DNA of 64,000 bases from an uncultured Paludibacter sp. Its GTDB lineage: Bacteria; Bacteroidota; Bacteroidia; Bacteroidales; Paludibacteraceae. The notes under the pieces were generated by a model. That model was given only the letters and a program-made list of their open reading frames with translations. It ran no database searches and was not told the origin of the DNA. This document shows, piece after piece, positions 40,690 to 51,317 of this stretch. Location of the stretch: NCBI GenBank assembly GCA_937927845.1, contig CALFXE010000234.1, positions 1 through 64,000 on the forward strand. The letters are read 5' to 3'. The position numbers and the translations under genes were made by a program. Positions within the stretch are counted from its first letter, which is position 1. Each line of letters opens with the position of its first letter.

Positions 40690-43668
40690 TTATTTATTTA
40701 GCTTTTCAGCATCTTTCTTCAATTTCTTTTTCATGAATTCATAAGAAATAGGAGATGCAACAAAGATTGAGGAATATGTACCTATCACAATACCGAATAA
40801 TATTGCGAATATAAATCCACGAATTGTTTCGCCACCGAAAACAAAGATTATCAGTAACACAAGAATAGTAGTCATAGATGTATTAAAAGTACGACTTAAT
40901 GTTGCGTTAATAGAATCATTCATTACTGATTTCCTTTCGCGCTTAGGATACAATCCGACAAACTCTCTAATACGGTCGAATACAATCACCGTGTCGTTTA
41001 CCGAATAACCGACAACAGTAAGTATTGCAGCAATAAATGCCTGGTCGATTTCCATTGAGAAAGGCATTATACTGTAGAAAAGGGAGAACATGCCCAAAGT
41101 AGCTACAGTATTATGAACCAATCCAGTAACAGCACCTAAAGAATAACTGATATTACGGAAGCGCAACAATATATATAATCCTATAGCTACAATTGCAATA
41201 ATTACCGCCAATACTGCAGCACGTTTGATGTCGTCAGCTATAGTAGGTCCGACTTTTTGCGAACTAAGTACATTATCTTCAACAAACTGTTCTTTAGAAA
41301 CATCTTTAAGCAATGGTTGTAATCCATCATACAAACGAGTTGTTATTTCATCTTCAACAGCATCAGACTGATCATCGATTTTGAATTTAGTCGAAATTCT
41401 AACTTGGCTTTCTGAACCTATAGCTATTACTTGCACAGTTTCTCCATCGAAAGAATCAGACAATAAGTCGCGAACATCTTGAGTTTTTACAGGTTCTGCA
41501 AAACGAACAACATAATTTCTACCACCACTGAAGTCGATACCTAAACTAAATCCTCTTGTTGCAAAAGATATAATACTTATAATTATCAAAGCAGAAGAAA
41601 ATATATACGCATATTTTCTGTTGTCGATAAACTTGAATTTAGTGTTTTGAAACCATGTTTTAGTTGTGTTCGTAGTAAATGACAATTCTTTTGCGTCTTT
41701 CCTGTTTGCATATGCCTCCAATAATAATCTTGTTAAGAAAACTGCAGTAATAAATGAAGTAATGATACCGATAATTAAAGTATTTGCAAAACCTTTAATT
41801 GGTCCGGTTCCAAACACATAAAGCACAATACCGGTAATAAGCGTTGTTAAGTTAGCATCGATAATTGCAGAAATTGCACCTTTATATCCATCCTCTATAG
41901 AACGCTTAAGTGATTTACCGGCTCGAAGTTCTTCACGTATTCGTTCATAAATAATCACGTTAGCATCGACAGCCATACCCATAGTAAGCACAACACCCGC
42001 AATACCGGGCAAAGTTAGAACTGCCGAGAAAGAAGCGAGAATACCGAACAAGAAAAATATGTTGGCAAACAATGCCATATCAGCCATTAAACCAGGTATA
42101 ACTCCATAATAGAACATCATATAGAGTAATACCATAATGAAGGCTACCACAAATGAAACAAGACCTTTATTAATAGCATCCTGACCTAAAGACGGACCAA
42201 CAACATCTTCCTGAACAATACGTGCAGGTGCAGGCATCTTACCTGATTTAAGAGTATTTGCAAGGTCTTTTGCTTCTTCAACGGTAAAGTTACCTGTAAT
42301 CTGAGAGTTTCCACCGGGTATTTCCGAATTAACAGTAGGGAACGAATAAATATATCCATCAAGAGCAATTGCAATTGATTTACCAATATTCTCCTTAGTC
42401 ATACGTGCCCATGTTTTTGCTCCTTCACTATTCATACTCATTGAAACATTTGCATAAGCTGAAGTTTCGCTAAAGTCGGCACGAGCATCTGTTATAACTT
42501 CACCACCAAGAGGGGCACGATTGTCACGGTTCGTTTTAATAGCAATAAGTTGATAAACATCACCTTTTTTATCTATGGCTTTAACAGTCCAACGTAAGCC
42601 CAGATTTGCAGGCATTAATTCCTTTACAGCTCTTTGTGCAAAATAACTGCTAACTGTTGCAGTATCTTTATAATGTACATAGCCGATAACCGGACCTCTA
42701 CTAAATTGACCTGTTTCAATACCTGGTATTTGCAAAACTGAAAGAAGAGGATGCTCTTTTTTAAACTGCTCCTGAGCTTTTAGGGTATCTAATTTAGCTT
42801 CCTGACTTTTCAATGCTGCAATTAAGCTATCTTGTTCACTCTTAATGTCAGTTTTTGCTTGTTCTTTTACTTCTGATGTAATAGCAGAATCAGTGACAAC
42901 CTTCATAGAAGCTAGAACACGATCAGCTTCCATAATATTATTAACAATTTCGGTTAAATCAAATGTTTCCCAGAATTCAAGATTAGCAGAACCTTGGAGA
43001 AGTTTTCTAACACGTTCCGGCTCTTTTACACCGGGTAATTCAATTAAAATACGTCCCACATTATTGTTGTCACGTTGGATATTAGGCTGAACAACCCCAA
43101 ATCTGTCGATACGAGAACGCAAAACATTAAATGAATTACTGATAGCTCCATTAATTTCTTCCTTTAAAACAGACACTACCTCATTATTAGATGATTTCAG
43201 AGTGATTTTTTCCTTCAACTCCATTGTACTGAAAATGGAGGCGAGTTGTCCTTGAGGATTAACTTCTTCAAAAGCTTTAACAAATAAATCTAAGAAGTTA
43301 ATTTGACTGTTTGTTTTTTGGCGTTCAGAAGCTAATTGAAGGGCTTGAGTAAATTCCGGAGAGTTATTGTGCCCCGACAATGCCTTTAAAATATCAACCA
43401 CCGCTACTTCTAAAGTGACGTTCATACCACCTTTCAGGTCGAGACCTAAATTAATTTCTTTTTCGCGACATTCTTTCAGGGTGTAGCCAAAGTAAACCTT
43501 TTCGCTGGAAAGAGAATCAAGATATTGATACTCTAAAGTTTTATCACCTCCAGCGTACTCCTTTGCTTTTTTGTTATAAATGCCGGTAACTACTGAAAAT
43601 GAAAGGTAAAACAAACTCACCAAAGCTAGCACAATTGCTAAAACTCTTACAATACCTTTGTTTTGCAT
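40690..43668 (-). CDS. secDF: Protein translocase subunit SecDF (fused)
   Basis: 992-residue fusion of SecD (about 1-640) and SecF (about 680-985), an inner-membrane motor that uses the proton gradient to pull proteins through SecYEG. SecD motifs LGLDLKGGMNVTLEV and DANVIIYERIREEL and SecF motifs GIDFSGGRNYVVRF and NDTVIVFDRIRE are present. Each half has six membrane helices with a large periplasmic domain between the first two. SecD has a long helical insertion (about 240-310). It has its own promoter and no operon partner. Confidence 0.95.
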   Translation of the reverse strand: MQNKGIVRVLAIVLALVSLFYLSFSVVTGIYNKKAKEYAGGDKTLEYQYLDSLSSEKVYFGYTLKECREKEINLGLDLKGGMNVTLEVAVVDILKALSGHNNSPEFTQALQLASERQKTNSQINFLDLFVKAFEEVNPQGQLASIFSTMELKEKITLKSSNNEVVSVLKEEINGAISNSFNVLRSRIDRFGVVQPNIQRDNNNVGRILIELPGVKEPERVRKLLQGSANLEFWETFDLTEIVNNIMEADRVLASMKVVTDSAITSEVKEQAKTDIKSEQDSLIAALKSQEAKLDTLKAQEQFKKEHPLLSVLQIPGIETGQFSRGPVIGYVHYKDTATVSSYFAQRAVKELMPANLGLRWTVKAIDKKGDVYQLIAIKTNRDNRAPLGGEVITDARADFSETSAYANVSMSMNSEGAKTWARMTKENIGKSIAIALDGYIYSFPTVNSEIPGGNSQITGNFTVEEAKDLANTLKSGKMPAPARIVQEDVVGPSLGQDAINKGLVSFVVAFIMVLLYMMFYYGVIPGLMADMALFANIFFLFGILASFSAVLTLPGIAGVVLTMGMAVDANVIIYERIREELRAGKSLKRSIEDGYKGAISAIIDANLTTLITGIVLYVFGTGPIKGFANTLIIGIITSFITAVFLTRLLLEAYANRKDAKELSFTTNTTKTWFQNTKFKFIDNRKYAYIFSSALIIISIISFATRGFSLGIDFSGGRNYVVRFAEPVKTQDVRDLLSDSFDGETVQVIAIGSESQVRISTKFKIDDQSDAVEDEITTRLYDGLQPLLKDVSKEQFVEDNVLSSQKVGPTIADDIKRAAVLAVIIAIVAIGLYILLRFRNISYSLGAVTGLVHNTVATLGMFSLFYSIMPFSMEIDQAFIAAILTVVGYSVNDTVIVFDRIREFVGLYPKRERKSVMNDSINATLSRTFNTSMTTILVLLIIFVFGGETIRGFIFAILFGIVIGTYSSIFVASPISYEFMKKKLKKDAEKLNK

Positions 43669-43710
43669 GAAATTTCTATTTATTTATTAAAACATATTTT
43701 TTTCGAGCCG

Positions 43711-43718
43711 CAAATATA
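43711..43718 (-). promoter_or_regulatory. -7 element of secDF
   Basis: TATATTTG then C on the minus strand, 43 bases before the secDF ATG, back to back with the promoter for the next gene on the plus strand. Confidence 0.5.
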
Positions 43719-43727
43719 ATATTTTTT

Positions 43728-43760
43728 TTTGATACTTACGCTTATTATTCATTATCTTTG
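43728..43760 (+). promoter_or_regulatory. Promoter of the DUF1080 gene
   Basis: TTTG at 43728-43731 and TATCTTTG at 43753-43760, spaced as expected, 33 bases before the ATG. Confidence 0.6.
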
Positions 43761-43792
43761 CTTTTCGATTTTAATATTAATTATTTACCTTC

Positions 43793-45889
43793 ATGAGAAT
43801 ATCCGGAAGAACATTATTCATTATAACTATTTTTGCTATACTGATAGTGCAACCTACCACTGCACAGCAACCGCAAAACAGAGCCACATCAACCATTATA
43901 GCCGATGCACTAAGTCAGCTATCCGTAACAACAGTTAAAGAATATAACTTGATAATAAAGGAGTTGACTTCAACTGGTGAAGAAGGACTTATGCAATTAA
44001 TTAAGATGCTAAATCCTAACGAAGCAGGGATTAATGCTTTAGTCGAGTCTGCTTTAAATGGCTGGACGATTGTGGCTGCTAAAGATGACAAATTAAAGGC
44101 GATAACTATAAATACTTATTTAAAATCTCTCGACATTATTGATCATCCTGTAAGTAAGGCTTTTATCCTTAAACAACTTGAGTTGATTGAAGGAAATGAA
44201 TCTATGGACACCACCTCTAATGTAAATACACCTTCAACGAAATTTGATAGTATTTATACTTTATTGGACATGTTGAAATCGGATTCTTCCACCACCTCAA
44301 AACATGATATTATAAATACAATCATAGATAGCATCTCAACATCAGAAAAGACCGCAGAAGTAAAAACTATTTTTTTAAGAGAAATAATGTCATATGTGCA
44401 AGACAATAATCAGAAAAAGAAGATTATTGAAGAAGCAGGTAGAACGGCTACATATCAAAGTTTACTTTTCGTATCGCCTTATCTCGACGAAGATGGATTA
44501 AAAGAGTCTGCCTGCCAAGCTGTGATAAATATTGTGTTGGACAAGCCTGCTTATGCGGGTACTAATACAACACGTATACTTAAGAAAGTTATGAAAATAA
44601 TTAACAATCCGAATGCTAAATACCAACGCGACGCCATTAAAAAATATCTGAATGAAAATTGTGATTCAGAAGGGTTTGTATCCATGTTCGATGGGAAAAG
44701 TTTGAATGGATGGAAAGGATTAGTTGGTAATCCGATTATAAGGGCACAAATGAGCAGGAAAGAATTGAAAGCTGCTCAAAAGAAAGCTGATAAAGAAGCT
44801 GCTGAAAGCTGGGTGCCTGCTGATGGTGTGTTGACTTTCACTGGAAAAGGCAATAATCTATGCACAGAAAAGCAATATGGTAATTTTGAGATGTATGTCG
44901 ATTGGAAATTATACTCAGGTGATGAACCTGATGCCGGTATTTATTTGAGAGGAACTCCACAAGTTCAGATATGGGATACGGCAAGGGTAAATGTCGGTGC
45001 GCAGGTTGGTTCAGGTGGATTGTATAACAACAAAATAAATGAAAGTAAGCCGCTGAAAGTAGCCGACTTGCCAGTTGGACTGTGGAATACATTCTATATC
45101 AAAATGATAGGTGAACGCGTTACTGTTTATCTGAATGGCGAACTTGTTACCAATAGTGTTATCATGGAAAATTATTGGGATAGAAATCAACCTATATTTC
45201 CTGTTGAGCAGATTGAGTTGCAGGCACATGGAAGTAAAGTTGCATACAGAGATATTTATATAAAAGAAATACCGCAACCTGATCCATTTGTACTTTCCAA
45301 AGAAGAAAAGAAACAGGGTTTTGAAATTTTATTTGATGGAACAAATTTGCATAAATGGACAGGTAATACAACTGATTATGTAGCAGAAGAAGGTAATATT
45401 GTTTTATATCCTTCCGAACGGTTTGGCGGTAATTTATACACAAAAGAAGAGTTTGACAATTTCATTTTCAGATTTGAATTTATGCTGACTCCGGGAGCTA
45501 ATAATGGTTTGGGTATTCGTACTCCGATGGATGTAGATGCTGCTTATATGGGCATGGAATTGCAAATCTTAGATGATGATGCACCAATCTACAGTAATCT
45601 CTACGACTGGCAATATCACGGCTCTGTGTATGGTGTTATACCTGCAATCAAAGGTCATTTAAAGCCTGTTGGGGAATGGAATTATGAAGAGGTGATAGCT
45701 GATGGAGATAATATCAAAATAACACTTAATGGTAAAGTTATAGTTGATGGCAATATTAGAGAAGCCTCAAAAAACGGAACAATTGACAATCAAATCCATC
45801 CCGGACTGTTAAATCCATCTGGGCATATAGGCTTTTTAGGACATGGTTCGAAGGTGAAATTCAGGAATATCAGGGTAAAGAGGTTGTGA
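43793..45889 (+). CDS. Secreted protein with two DUF1080 (3-keto-disaccharide hydrolase-like) domains
   Basis: 698 residues. A signal peptide (1-24, ending near TTAQQ) leads to an alpha-helical N-terminal region (about 30-285) of unknown type. Two concanavalin-like DUF1080 domains follow: 292-495 (SMFDGKSLNGWKGL, GDEPDAGIYLRGTPQVQIWD) and 506-698 (ILFDGTNLHKWTG, PGANNGLGIRTP, SNLYDWQYHGSV). The fold acts on 3-keto sugars in characterised members; the substrate here is unknown. It stands alone between secDF and the sigma operon. Confidence 0.85.
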   Translation: MRISGRTLFIITIFAILIVQPTTAQQPQNRATSTIIADALSQLSVTTVKEYNLIIKELTSTGEEGLMQLIKMLNPNEAGINALVESALNGWTIVAAKDDKLKAITINTYLKSLDIIDHPVSKAFILKQLELIEGNESMDTTSNVNTPSTKFDSIYTLLDMLKSDSSTTSKHDIINTIIDSISTSEKTAEVKTIFLREIMSYVQDNNQKKKIIEEAGRTATYQSLLFVSPYLDEDGLKESACQAVINIVLDKPAYAGTNTTRILKKVMKIINNPNAKYQRDAIKKYLNENCDSEGFVSMFDGKSLNGWKGLVGNPIIRAQMSRKELKAAQKKADKEAAESWVPADGVLTFTGKGNNLCTEKQYGNFEMYVDWKLYSGDEPDAGIYLRGTPQVQIWDTARVNVGAQVGSGGLYNNKINESKPLKVADLPVGLWNTFYIKMIGERVTVYLNGELVTNSVIMENYWDRNQPIFPVEQIELQAHGSKVAYRDIYIKEIPQPDPFVLSKEEKKQGFEILFDGTNLHKWTGNTTDYVAEEGNIVLYPSERFGGNLYTKEEFDNFIFRFEFMLTPGANNGLGIRTPMDVDAAYMGMELQILDDDAPIYSNLYDWQYHGSVYGVIPAIKGHLKPVGEWNYEEVIADGDNIKITLNGKVIVDGNIREASKNGTIDNQIHPGLLNPSGHIGFLGHGSKVKFRNIRVKRL

Positions 45890-45929
45890 TGCGCACATTA
45901 TATTCGTAAAGACGCAATGCCTCACACCT

Positions 45930-47216
45930 TTACTTCACCCTCAAAAATCCTACTTCTTGTATATCATTCAAATCTGAATAATCATACTGATGAATGCCAT
46001 CATCAGCTATCATCATAAGCAGATTATTATAAGGAATTACGTCATAGCCATCCATATCTTTGAAGTGTGCAAGTTGATTTGCCATGATGGTATATACGTT
46101 TGAAGCATCGAAAATTTTTAATCCATCATCACAGATAAACAATGTTTTGTTGTCGATACCTAAACCTTTCGGACCTATCATTGAATATGTAACTAATGCC
46201 TTTGGCTTGGATGTGTCTGATACATCAATAATTATAAGCTCATTGTTTTCTTGACCACATTCATTGCCTGCTCTTACTGTAACATACGCAATATCATCGG
46301 AAACTACAACCGGATCGCAACCAAAGGCATGTGTGATTGATGATTTATATACAGGATTTATAGGGTCTTCTACTGAATAAATCAACATTCCTGTGGGAGT
46401 TCCCATAAACATATGATTTTTGTAACTAAATATAGTTTCAACATTAAACCCAATTGGTAAATTTTCTGCTACACGCTCAGGGTCAGGCTTTGACAAATCA
46501 AAAACTTGCATTTGATTGTTTATAACTACATATAAGTAAGTCTGATATATACTAAAACGCGACATTGAACCATTCAAACTGTTCGATCCACTTCCAGCTG
46601 TATTCTCAAGAGTACCATCGTACATTATATCTACATCGTCTTTATTACCCCAATTCCATAACCAAAAACTATTATTTCGCCTTAGAGATTCTGTTCGTTC
46701 AGCTTCTTTCCAGCCTACAATTACCTTATCTGATGTCTTTGCATCATTAATCAAATCATAATCTATTCTGAAACCATTAGTAACAAATGGTATAGCTTCC
46801 GGAAATACATTCTCTAATCTGCCTTTTAATGTAGGCTGTGCAGGATTACTAACATCAAACCAAACCAAATCAATATATGAATCGGCATAAAGCACATCAT
46901 TGCGCACTGAAATATCGGCATTACCTAAAAGCTCAATATAACCAACTACATGTGGCTCAGTAGGATCGACATTACTAATTATATAAATACCTTTGCCGGG
47001 TTCCGACATATAAAGATAGTTCTTGTAAAAACTGATTTTACCGTATCCTGTTATATCATGAGTTTCTTGCTTGATTTTGACAGAATTTCTAAATTCTGCA
47101 ATATCCATAAAAATAGGCTCATTTACCTTATAGGTTATATCTTCAAAAAAATGATCACTACAAGACGCCATCATCAATGAGAATAACATCAGAAAGGGAT
47201 AAAAATAGATTTTCAT
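45930..47216 (-). CDS. LVIVD-repeat beta-propeller lipoprotein
   Basis: 428 residues. The signal peptide ends in a lipobox MMASC (Cys19). The rest is built from repeats of the LVIVD type, for example LVWFDVSNPAQPTLKGRL, MQVFDLSKPDPERVA and LIIIDVSDTSKPKALV, predicting a propeller on the outer membrane. It is the third gene of an operon with the sigma factor and its anti-sigma partner; the gap is 25 bp. It may be a regulated target or a surface sensor; which one is not visible. Confidence 0.8.
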   Translation of the reverse strand: MKIYFYPFLMLFSLMMASCSDHFFEDITYKVNEPIFMDIAEFRNSVKIKQETHDITGYGKISFYKNYLYMSEPGKGIYIISNVDPTEPHVVGYIELLGNADISVRNDVLYADSYIDLVWFDVSNPAQPTLKGRLENVFPEAIPFVTNGFRIDYDLINDAKTSDKVIVGWKEAERTESLRRNNSFWLWNWGNKDDVDIMYDGTLENTAGSGSNSLNGSMSRFSIYQTYLYVVINNQMQVFDLSKPDPERVAENLPIGFNVETIFSYKNHMFMGTPTGMLIYSVEDPINPVYKSSITHAFGCDPVVVSDDIAYVTVRAGNECGQENNELIIIDVSDTSKPKALVTYSMIGPKGLGIDNKTLFICDDGLKIFDASNVYTIMANQLAHFKDMDGYDVIPYNNLLMMIADDGIHQYDYSDLNDIQEVGFLRVK

Positions 47217-47241
47217 TGCAGTAATTTATTAAAATGAAAAT

Positions 47242-48513
47242 TTACAAAGACATTCGTAAGCCTGTATTTAAACTTATCAAAACAGGTAATTCCTTACGTA
47301 TACTATAAGGTTGATCACTCTCAAAATAATAAGCAATTTTTGGATCAATGAATAAAGAAATATTTTTAAATAGGGAGTATCCAACACCTAAAGTGCCATT
47401 TAACGACCACTGTACACCGTCAACTTTGGTTGCAGCATCTATATCCAAACGTACATTGTCCCAATTCTGATATTGCTTAAACTCAGATCGTAATCCTTTT
47501 TCAATCATACCGCCGGCAGATGCGTAAATATCCCATCTTTTATCTTTCAAGAAGGAATATACTAAGTTCACGGGTACACCAAGATAATGTAAATCTACTT
47601 CGGCTCTGTAATCATCACCGGTAAAGGCATTAGTAAGTTTTGTCTGTAAATATGTATATGCTATACCTGACTCAACCGATAGATTTTTCACAAGTGGCAG
47701 TCTGACATTTATACCTACAGATACCGGAGGAAGGTATTGTTTGTGTTTGAAATCATTAGGCGTTAACACTACTGCACTATTTGTCGGAAGATCAACTAAA
47801 CTTTCTCCACGATAGGCTTTCGACCTTCGAATCATTGTTGCAGATGAACTTGCCACTCCTGAACCTAAAGCTGCTGTTAATGATGTCGATTCTTTCTTAT
47901 TTTTTGGCAGATTATCTATCCAGTCGGTTTGATTATTTGATGGCAGTTCTGTAAGTTTGTTCTTGTCAACCTGCTTGGTTTCTGATGATTGAGCTACATC
48001 TTTTGTTGTAGGTTTATCAATTACTGTTTCAGAATCATTAATTGCTACATTCTTGGTCTCGCCTGTTGTTTCTTTTTCTTGAATAACATCAGTGGTTGCA
48101 ATGGCTTTATCTTCAGTAATAATTAATTCATTATCTGTTGATTTTACTTCTGATTTCGATTTATTTACTGATGTGACTTTACTTTCCTCCCTGATGTCTT
48201 CCTTAATCTCGTTAATTTCATTTATAACAGCTATTTGAGAAGCTTCCTCCTGATATTGTTTTATTTCTTCCGAAACAGGAACTATATTCTCGTGAGTATT
48301 AAAAAAGTTACCTACCGAAATAAGCAAAGCCAATCCGGCAGCAACTCCTACAGCAGCATAAGTCCATCTTGGGAAAATTCTTTTAGGAGTGTTTAATTTC
48401 TTTTCTATTCCTTTCCACAAATCGGCATCTACCGGCATCTCATGATGTTCCAGCTTTTGCTTTATCAACTTAGAAAAGTCATCAAGTTCATTCATATATC
48501 TATTGTCGTCCAT
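47242..48513 (-). CDS. Anti-sigma-like transmembrane protein with C-terminal barrel domain
   Basis: 423 residues. A short cytoplasmic N-terminus (1-45, MDDNRYMNELDDFSKLIKQK) precedes one membrane helix (about 48-66), a long Lys/Glu/Thr-rich low-complexity linker (70-200) and a porin-like beta-barrel domain (about 250-423, SVGINVRLPLVKNLSVESGI). The gene overlaps the sigma-factor gene by 14 bases. This layout is common in Bacteroidota, where such proteins are thought to hold the sigma factor. The control role is inferred from gene order. Confidence 0.75.
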   Translation of the reverse strand: MDDNRYMNELDDFSKLIKQKLEHHEMPVDADLWKGIEKKLNTPKRIFPRWTYAAVGVAAGLALLISVGNFFNTHENIVPVSEEIKQYQEEASQIAVINEINEIKEDIREESKVTSVNKSKSEVKSTDNELIITEDKAIATTDVIQEKETTGETKNVAINDSETVIDKPTTKDVAQSSETKQVDKNKLTELPSNNQTDWIDNLPKNKKESTSLTAALGSGVASSSATMIRRSKAYRGESLVDLPTNSAVVLTPNDFKHKQYLPPVSVGINVRLPLVKNLSVESGIAYTYLQTKLTNAFTGDDYRAEVDLHYLGVPVNLVYSFLKDKRWDIYASAGGMIEKGLRSEFKQYQNWDNVRLDIDAATKVDGVQWSLNGTLGVGYSLFKNISLFIDPKIAYYFESDQPYSIRKELPVLISLNTGLRMSL

Positions 48514-49063
48514 AATTTTCTAATTCTTGTACAGATTTCTGTAATGATTTGCGCGCTCTTAAAAACAAGGTTCTGGAATTCACCTCTGTTATGCCTAATA
48601 TCTCTGCAATTTCTGCATGTGAATACCCATCAATCACAAAAAGATTAAATACCGCTTTGGACATTTCCGGCAGTTCGGCAATTAAAGCCATTAACTCATC
48701 AGCCGATATTTTTTCTACAATCGTAATATCCCCTTCAGGCAACGAATACGCATAATCATCAATCGAACTACTCATTTTCAAAGCTGATTTCTGGCGAAGA
48801 TATTCAAGACAGGTGGTTACAAACACGCGCCTTACCCAACCGGCAAAAGCACCTGTTCCTGCATATGTATCCAATTTGGCAAATAACTTGATAAAACCGT
48901 CTTGCAACAAATCTTTAGCAGTCTCTAAATCACCTGTATACCTCCAGCAGACACTCATCATAGAAGATGCATAACGCTCATATATCTCTTTATGAGCCTT
49001 AGCATTGCCATTCTTAGCTGCTTCTATAATTAGTAGTTCCTCGTCGAAACGATTATCTGACAT
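48500..49063 (-). CDS. ECF-type RNA polymerase sigma factor
   Basis: 187 residues. Region 2 (about 25-90) has YERYASSMMSVCWRYTGD and AKDLLQDGFIKLFAKL; region 4 (about 125-178) has VFNLFVIDGYSHAEIAEILG. No extra domain is present. It opens a three-gene unit (sigma, anti-sigma, LVIVD lipoprotein). Its signal is unknown. Confidence 0.92.
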   Translation of the reverse strand: MSDNRFDEELLIIEAAKNGNAKAHKEIYERYASSMMSVCWRYTGDLETAKDLLQDGFIKLFAKLDTYAGTGAFAGWVRRVFVTTCLEYLRQKSALKMSSSIDDYAYSLPEGDITIVEKISADELMALIAELPEMSKAVFNLFVIDGYSHAEIAEILGITEVNSRTLFLRARKSLQKSVQELENYGRQ

Positions 49064-49124
49064 TTCTAAAGATGATTGAAGATGAATAAATGTTGCATTT
49101 GAATAGTTAAAAACACAAAATAGT

Positions 49125-51203
49125 TTATTTCAGCCATTTATCAAGCCACTCTGCAAATGTACGCTGCCATAAAATACCATTCTGGGGCTTGGAAATCCAA
49201 TGATTTTCATCAGGAAAAACCAACAGTTTAGCAGGTACTCCTCTAATAACAGCAGCATTGAATGCCGCCATACCTTGCGAAGCAAGAATACGATAATCTT
49301 TTTCACCATGTGTGACTAATATCGGAGTATCCCATTTTTCAATAAATAAATGTGGTGAATTTTCATATGTTCGTTGAGCTATTGCATTCTTTTTATCCCA
49401 GTAAGCACCGCCCATATCCCAGTTGGCAAACCAAAGTTCTTCTGTTTCAAGATATTGCTGTTCAAGATTAAAAATTCCTGCATGTGCAATAAATGCTTTA
49501 AATCGCTTTTCGTGATGACCCGCCAGCCAATACACTGAAAAACCACCATAACTTGCTCCTATACAACCCAATCTTTCCTCATCAACAAATGGCTCTTTCG
49601 ATAAAGCATCAATTGCTGAAAAGTAGTCCTTCATATTCTGTCCCCCATAATCACCGCTGATTTGCTCATTCCATTCTTTACCAAAGCCCGGCAAACCTCG
49701 TCGATTAGGTGCAACTATTATATAACCATTGGCAGCAAATGTTTGCATGTTCCAACGATACGACCAAAACTGACTTACAGGTGACTGCGGTCCGCCCTGA
49801 CAGTAAAGTATAGTCGGATATTTCTTATTAGCGTCAAAATGAGGTGGATATATAACCCATGTCAGCATATGTTTGTTGTCGGTAGTCGTAATCCATCGCT
49901 CTTCTACTCTGCCCATCTCTAATTGGTCAAGAATATCTTTATTTTCGTAAGATAATTCCTTTTCTTCTCCTGTACCTTTATTAATTGCATAAATCTCGTT
50001 AGGCTTACTCATCGAACATTTCACTCCAACTAACATATCTTTAGCAGTTATAACAGAATTATAATCATGTACTCCCGATGTGATTTTCTTAATTTCACCT
50101 GTCTCAATATCAGCCATATAAATTTGAGACACACCATGCCATACACTTACAAAGTAAATCGACTTGCTGTCATCCGACCAAGCAAGAGATTCTGCATTTT
50201 GTTCAAAATTGATTGACAAATCCCGCCTTTCGCCTGTCTGAATATTCAACACAAACAAACGATGCTTATCAGATTCATATCCATCACGCTCCTGACTTTC
50301 CCATGCGAGCCATTTCCCATCAGGAGAAAATACAGGATTAATATCATAACCGAGCATTCCTTCTGTCATATTTATTGTGTTTCTACTTTCAAGTTCATAG
50401 AAATAAATATCTGAATTAGTGGAAATTGCATATTCTTTCCCTGTCTTCTTACGACAAGTGTAAGCTATAGTTTTGCCATCGCTGCTCCAAGTCAACTGCT
50501 CGATACCGCCCATAGGTTTCATCGGACTTTCAAACGGTTCGCCCTCAAGAATATCTATTTCATTACTGATATTATTGCCATCAAAATCAGCTATAAAAGG
50601 ATGAGGAGCAGAAGTAACCCATTCATCCCAATGTTTATACATCAAGTCATCGGCTATAACTCCTGTAGCAAGAGGTAAATCAGGATATTTATATGCTATG
50701 GATGGTTTGACCTTTACATCTGCAAAAAACAATATTTTTGATTCATCAGGAGAAAATAGAAAATCTCCAATACCGCCTTCACGATTAGTAATTTGTTTGC
50801 GTTTATTTCCATTAGCATCCATTATCCATAACTGATAACTGCCACTTTCATTTGATAAAAATGCTATGCTTTTGCCATCATTTATCCATTTTGCTGCACC
50901 CTCACGTGTAGATGTATGGGTAATTTGCTTTTTATCAGAACCATCAATATTCATTGTAAAAATCTCGGTATTGCCTTTATTTTCAGCTATGCTGTAATAT
51001 GTCACCGTATAAAGTATTTTTGACTTATCGGGAGAGATACTAAGTCCTCCCACCCTTCCAAACGCCCATAAGACGTCAGGAGTTAGAATTCCATTAACGA
51101 TTGTTGGATTTTGCTTACCAATAATATTGGTATTTTCATTTGATTTACAAGAGGTTGCAAGTATGGTTGCGGACATCATAACTATCAGAAATAATCGATT
51201 CAT
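49125..51203 (-). CDS. S9 family prolyl-oligopeptidase-type lipoprotein
   Basis: 692 residues. An N-terminal lipobox (ILATSC, Cys19) indicates a periplasmic or surface lipoprotein. A seven-bladed WD40-like propeller (about 50-430) shields an alpha/beta-hydrolase domain with the nucleophile in GASYGGFS, the acid in THGEKDYRI and the histidine in ENHW. It probably cleaves short peptides as an acylaminoacyl- or dipeptidyl-peptidase. It is a single gene. Confidence 0.9.
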   Translation of the reverse strand: MNRLFLIVMMSATILATSCKSNENTNIIGKQNPTIVNGILTPDVLWAFGRVGGLSISPDKSKILYTVTYYSIAENKGNTEIFTMNIDGSDKKQITHTSTREGAAKWINDGKSIAFLSNESGSYQLWIMDANGNKRKQITNREGGIGDFLFSPDESKILFFADVKVKPSIAYKYPDLPLATGVIADDLMYKHWDEWVTSAPHPFIADFDGNNISNEIDILEGEPFESPMKPMGGIEQLTWSSDGKTIAYTCRKKTGKEYAISTNSDIYFYELESRNTINMTEGMLGYDINPVFSPDGKWLAWESQERDGYESDKHRLFVLNIQTGERRDLSINFEQNAESLAWSDDSKSIYFVSVWHGVSQIYMADIETGEIKKITSGVHDYNSVITAKDMLVGVKCSMSKPNEIYAINKGTGEEKELSYENKDILDQLEMGRVEERWITTTDNKHMLTWVIYPPHFDANKKYPTILYCQGGPQSPVSQFWSYRWNMQTFAANGYIIVAPNRRGLPGFGKEWNEQISGDYGGQNMKDYFSAIDALSKEPFVDEERLGCIGASYGGFSVYWLAGHHEKRFKAFIAHAGIFNLEQQYLETEELWFANWDMGGAYWDKKNAIAQRTYENSPHLFIEKWDTPILVTHGEKDYRILASQGMAAFNAAVIRGVPAKLLVFPDENHWISKPQNGILWQRTFAEWLDKWLK

Positions 51204-51256
51204 ATAACGTAAAATATTATTTTTAACTTACAAAAATAATGGAATTATTTAGAATT

Positions 51257-51287
51257 AAAAAAGGCTACCATCATCGGCAGCCTTTTT
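51257..51287 (-). terminator. Terminator after the EF-G paralogue
   Basis: AAAAAGGCTACC and a GGCAGCCTTTTT arm form a stem around CATCATC; minus-strand reading ends in a T-run. It is also upstream of the S9 peptidase gene. Confidence 0.75.
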
Positions 51288-51317
51288 CAGATTGATTGTA
51301 AATTGCAAAAAACATGT

